From Hypomyces perniciosus (taxonomy: Eukaryota > Ascomycota > Sordariomycetes > Hypocreales > Hypocreaceae): a stretch of 64,000 nucleotides of DNA. The notes under the pieces were generated by a model, which saw only the letters and a list, made by a program, of their open reading frames with translations, was not told the DNA's origin and made no database searches. Of the stretch, positions 59,726-64,000 are shown one piece after another (position 1 is the stretch's first letter; the number at the start of each line of letters is the position of its first letter). Location of the stretch: assembly GCA_008477525.1 (NCBI GenBank), contig SPDT01000005.1:2170001-2234000 (forward strand), read 5' to 3'. The position numbers and the translations under genes are program-made.

Positions 59726-59927
59726 GGGGTTCGTTCTTGCTTTTTGTAGTTATCTTTACAGAACTTGTGTGGTAGCAAAAAAAAGACTAGATCGATGGGA
59801 AATTTGCATCAAATGTTTTTTAAGAGATATGTACGGTCTAGTCCGTTTTACTTTGCCAACCAGCCTATAAACGCCAAACTCTTTTTTATGAAGAAAGAAA
59901 ACCCGGTCATCATAATCAGTAGAACCT

Positions 59928-61648
59928 TCACTGCTCCATGGCATCGCCATTCTCCTCGGCCTGCGCATCACCATCGCCCCATAATCCATCAAGCTTGAAC
60001 TCAGCAGCCCACTCAGTGACAATCTCCTTCTGGTCAGGCATAACAGCATCCTCGCCGGCGTTCTTGAGCGCCGGCTTGGCGGGTCCTTGTGCGGACTCGA
60101 CAGCCAGCACAGGAGCCTCAACCCATCCCTGAATGCGGCCGTCACGCCAATCCGTCACGACCGTCATGGCCGCAGCGTTGACGTTGGGAACACCGCCTTT
60201 GCCTAGCCTACCGCGCTTGCGCGCCACCTGGACGAGGAAATCCGTCGTGATATCGCCATCGACGCGGTTCGGGAGAAGGGCGGGGATATCATAAACGTCG
60301 GTGAGTTTTTGCAGCAGATCAGGAGTCGAAGAGAGACGGCGGAGGAGGAGGCTGACGGCAGGGATAGGATCGTCGATCTGCTTGGGAGGCACGGCGTTCA
60401 AGAGAACAAGATGAGCGTGGGCTTCTGTGGCGCTCTTGATGGAAACAAGGCCGCCGGATTGCATGGAGGAAGAAGAAGGGAAGACGACGCCGGGGGAGTC
60501 AAGCAGTGTGAGCTTGCTGTCGATCTTGACCTTTCGGATGCTTGTGGTGACACCAGCCTCAGCGCCGGCGGGACAGGCCTTGGAAGAGTTTCCACCCTTG
60601 CCGCTCATCCTACCCAGAAGGGCGTTGATAACTGAGCTCTTGCCGACGTTGGGGTAGCCAATGACGCCGACTGAAACAGCGCGCTTCAGCTGCTTGCTGG
60701 CAGCATAGCTCTTCAACGCCTTGAATAACGTGGCAGATGTGCTCTGCATGGTCAATTCGCGGTGGTTGAAGATATGTGCGTTAGCCGCGGCATGCGACGC
60801 TCGCAGGGGCAACGTTGGGAAGTAGCGCCGAAGATAGACAAGCCAGTCCCGCAAGACCTTGGGAGGGATGAGATCGACTTTGTTGAGGATCAGGATGAGC
60901 CGCTTGCCACCAGATGCGGCGGCCATGACGCTACGCTCAACTTCTCGGGAGCGCGTGCCCTCTGGGTCGCGGGCATCGAGGACGTAAAGCACAACATCGG
61001 CTTCATCGACTACTTGCTTGAAGACCTTGTCGTATGTTTTCCGTGACGAGGCTTGGCCAATAGACATCTCTGCGCCGTCATTGTCTGAGTCGTCGCTATC
61101 ATCGTCATCGTCATCCATATCATCGTCGCTCGCAGCAAGAGATTTGTCGTACTTCGCCGCTGCGGCTCGGGCACTGGCGAGGAGCGCCGCCATCGGATTT
61201 GACTCGTCAATATCGTCATCCATGTCATCGTCGTCATCCATTTCCTCCACATCACCTCCGTCAACTGCGGCATCCTCCATTGCATCCTCTTCGTTCTCCG
61301 TGGCGCCTGTTTTCGCAGCCTTGGCCAATTCTTTTCTCCTCCGGGCTTCTTCTGCCTTCTTCACACGCTTTTCTTCAATTTCCTCGAGCAACTTCTCCTT
61401 GTAGGGGAATAGGTTTGGGATACCCGGATCCTTCTTCAATTTTGATCGCCATTCCGGGTTCTTCTTTGCGAGCTTGCGCTGCTTCCTTTGCTTAGCCGCC
61501 GAAGCCTTTTCGATCTTGTTGCGAAGACGAGTGTTTGTCCGCTTGGACTTGGGTTCTGCAATCAAAGTCAGTATTTGCTACCAATTGTTACGACTAGAAA
61601 GGGCTCCGGGGCGCACTCACTCTTCGGTTTGTTAACTGTGCCCGCCAT
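59928..61648 (-). CDS. NUG1: Nucleolar GTPase NUG1/Grn1 (nucleostemin family)
   Basis: GTPase needed for maturation and export of pre-60S particles. Exons are complement(61621..61648) and (59928..61555), joined over a 65-nt GTGAGT..CAG intron, giving 551 residues. The join yields the very basic start MAGTVNKPKKPKSKRTNTRL. The GN3L/Grn1 N-terminal domain follows (KNPEWRSKLKKDPGIPNLFP). The GTPase motifs are circularly permuted as in this family: VVLYVLDARDPEGTRS, then NKVD (234-237), then the P-loop GYPNVGKS (309-316), then DSPG (362-365). An Asp/Glu-rich insert lies at about 105-175, before the GTPase domain. The permuted order excludes ordinary Ras-like GTPases; LSG1 and NOG2 are related, but the N-terminal domain fits NUG1. 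Confidence 0.95.
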
Positions 61649-62402
61649 TGTGATGCGCTCAGCCGATATACAATATAGTATTTCTCTTGGTTCGGCGATG
61701 TCGATTCGAATGGTCGTGGGTGCTCAGAAAAAATTAAGTGGGATGGGCATTCTGCCGGCGCTTTTTCTACACCGCCCTTCTTCCACCCCACAGTCAACTT
61801 GGTAGTACTACGACTAATTCATCATCTGTGACAGACTTTCAAGGTTCCTGATAATAATGCTTTGAATAGGTATGTCGTGCAAAGATATATATGGCTGTAA
61901 TACAACCATTTAACACTGGCTATGATAGCACATCTGTGTGCTAGCTTTACTTTGCAATTATCCACACCATTGCTGTCCTCCGATTTCGCGATTATGAAGA
62001 CTCAGGCCGAGACTGATAGGATCCAAATACTGGTCCTGAACTTGAAGGAGCACCACTGATGGCATTGGCCGTGTGGGCTCCTCAAGCAGTCATGGCATTG
62101 AGAGAGATACCCCGTATATCGAACAGCATTGTCCTGATTCTTAACAGCTTACAGCTCGCTTTGCTTTCCTATCGTGTTATTGGTGGCCTTGCCCAAGCAA
62201 TGGCATCCATCCATTTGTCGCAGAGGCCTTGCCAGCCTTGGCAGTGCAACGCTGCCCAACGCTCTACTTACTCCATATTCTGTTCATCAGCTTTTTACTT
62301 CCGCTTCTTGTGTGAACCAGAAACTCCTGCGGATCCAGAGAGGGCCTTTGACCGATAGATTTCCGCCCCCGAGAAAGAGACGCCAACTACCCGCACAGCG
62401 TC
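61649..62402. other. Divergent spacer between NUG1 and the NLR-like gene
   Basis: 754 bp, presumably both promoters. An A-rich AGAAAAAATTAAG element at about 61727-61739 loosely resembles the yeast RRPE of ribosome-biogenesis genes. Nothing else stands out. Confidence 0.4.
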
Positions 62403-64000
62403 ATGGCCCAGCAGTCAGCTGCCAGGCTAAAACTTGCCCATAACGACTACAATGTCGGGTGGGTGTGCGCTCTACCAAAAGAGCAGACCGCGGCAGTGGC
62501 TATGCTTGATGAAAGGCATGTCGGTCTCCCAAAACCCCCGAATGACTACAATACGTACAGCTTGGGGTCCATCGGCATGCACAACATCGTGATAGCCTGC
62601 CTTCCCAAGGGCAGAATTGGAACCAATTCAGCAGCAACCGTGGCGACTAGCATGGCAAATACATTTCCAAATATCAAGTTCGGCCTCATGGTTGGCATCG
62701 GTGGCGGAATTCCACCAAAGGTCCGACTTGGCGACGTCGTTGTCAGCACACCCGTAGGTCAGTTCCCAGGCGTGGTTCAATGGGACATGGGCAAGGCAAA
62801 GAGCGGCAGTAGCTTTGAGAGAACTGGGGCGTTGAACAATCCTCCGACTTTGTTGTTGACAGCTCTGACCGCACTGGAGTCAGAGCATGAATTGACTGGA
62901 ACAAAAATACCGGGCTACCTGGACGACTTGAAGACCAAATGGCCCAGGCTGGCTCCAAAATATCTGAAGTCTGACTCGATGGAGGATGTGTTGTTCAAAC
63001 CAGATTCTGGACATGTCATTGAGAGCGCCATGGACCCTGATGAGGGAGACGAAGACGATGGCGACGACGAAAACAATAGCTGCCAGCTCTGCGATAGGAC
63101 TAAAGTCGTTAAGAGAAAGCCAAGAGATATGCGTGTGCTTTACGGACTCATTGCATCAGGCAACCAAGTTATAAAGGACGCTACTTTCCGAGATAAACTC
63201 TACAAGGATCTTGGAGGTCAGGTTCTTTGTGTCGATATGGAAGCGGCAGGGTTGATGAACAACTTCCCCTGTATTGTAATCCGAGGAATCTGCGACTATG
63301 CAGACTCACACAAGAACAAGGATTGGCAGGCGCATGCAGCGGCTGTAGCGGCAGCCTTTGCAAAGGAACTGCTGGGGTACGTCCAGCCAAATGAGGTTGA
63401 TAGAGAGCGTCCCGTGAAGGATGTGCTGGGCCAAGGTCAGTTGAACATTGAGTCTCTTTGTTCAACCTTCAGTTTCTAAAAATAAACTCTAGTTCTGGAA
63501 AGCGTCGAAGAAGTGCGGCACAAATTGGACGACAAGGCCGACCTTGAGGTACTTGACTGGCTTACAACAATAGACTATGGGCCTCATCAAAGCGATTACT
63601 TTAACAGACGAGAACCAGGGACTGGCCAATGGCTATTGGATTCTGATAAATACAAGACTTGGTGTGAACAACCCAGCGAAACACTCTTCTGCCCAGGTAT
63701 TCCAGGAGCTGGAAAGACTATCCTAACATCGATTGTTATTGACGACCTCTGTACAAGATTCCATCACCAGCCTTCCGTTGGAATTGCGTATATATACTTC
63801 AACTACAAACGCAAGGATGAGCAAAGATATGACGACATACTGGCGAGTCTGCTGAAACAATTTTCTCAGAGCCAAGCAACAATACCGGAAGCTATAAAGG
63901 ACCTTTATGACAGGCACAAAACGCATCGAACGCGGCCATCATCTGGGGAAATAGTGACGGCTCTACAATCGGTAATGGGGTTATACTCCCGGGCCCTCAT
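62403..64000 (+). CDS. NLR-like receptor: nucleoside phosphorylase domain plus NACHT-type NTPase, cut by the window edge
   Basis: Exon 1 is 62403..63435; a 57-nt intron (GTCAGT..TAG) leads to 63493, and the frame stays open to the edge (513 residues seen). Residues about 12-330 form a PNP/UDP phosphorylase-like domain: HNDYNVGWVCALPKEQTAA, GLMVGIGGGIPPKVRLGDVV, VDMEAAGLMNNFPC with the glutamate E280, and IRGICDYADSHKNKDW. An acidic, Cys-containing insert lies at about 208-240. After the intron come VLESVEEVRHKLDDK, the typical linker EPGTGQWLLDS, and the Walker A GIPGAGKT (413-420), as in fungal STAND/NACHT proteins. This layout is common in fungal NLRs linked to non-self recognition; C-terminal ankyrin, WD or TPR repeats usually follow but lie outside the window. 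The substrate and role of this copy are unknown. Confidence 0.93.

Overview
The window is nuclear DNA of a filamentous ascomycete (Pezizomycotina, most likely a Sordariomycete and perhaps Hypocreales; the order is inferred from protein resemblance only). The evidence is short GT..AG introns of about 50-65 nt with CTAAC/CTRAY-type branch sites, a tRNA-Val with a 15-nt anticodon-loop intron, a DUF7707-type GPI protein, Zn2Cys6 and bHLH regulators, and a nucleoside phosphorylase-NACHT type NLR. I support fourteen protein loci (one of them broken), one further unassigned ORF, and one tRNA. Coding exons take up about one third of the sequence.

Layout: 1-1397 (-) a bHLH transcription factor running off the left edge. 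1398-12213 a 10.8 kb stretch with no credible gene. 12214-14219 (-) PEX5, divergent from RPF2 at 14738-15746 (+). 16174-17794 (-) a Zn2Cys6 regulator interrupted by a stop and by frame changes. 18429-18728 (-) an unassigned ORF. 20169-21431 (+) cystathionine gamma-lyase. 21833-23650 (-) an F-box protein with a very acidic tail. 26974-27691 (+) a GPI-anchored DUF7707 protein. 29849-29937 (-) tRNA-Val(AAC). 37481-38368 (+) a one-pass membrane protein. 39581-41032 (+) a SAP-like, Lys/Ala-rich protein with an uncharacterised C-terminal domain. 41699-43044 (+) DPB4. 45003-47379 (-) the RSC7/SWP82 chromatin-remodelling subunit. 47380-56713 another gene-empty stretch of 9.3 kb. 56714-59725 (+) DIS3, convergent with NUG1 at 59928-61648 (-). 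62403-64000 (+) an NLR-like receptor cut by the right edge.

Most genes are housekeeping: 60S ribosome assembly (RPF2, NUG1), RNA decay and rRNA processing (DIS3), replication and chromatin (DPB4, RSC7), peroxisome import (PEX5) and sulfur amino acids (CYS3). They do not form a pathway cluster. The accessory part is the NLR, the broken regulator, the DUF7707 protein and the large spacers.

The most unusual feature is a dispersed short sequence family, TACGGAGTA/TACTCCGTA and TACGAAGTA/TACTTCGTA. It is often arranged as perfect 16-18 bp palindromes, fills the spacers and occurs in one intron, and I saw no full copy in a coding exon. Other points worth checking are the pattern of disruptions in the Zn2Cys6 gene, a stop codon plus AATAAA inside the first NLR intron, MCB-like sites upstream of DPB4, paired CACGTG boxes upstream of DIS3, and G-quadruplex and Z-DNA-prone tracts in the spacers.
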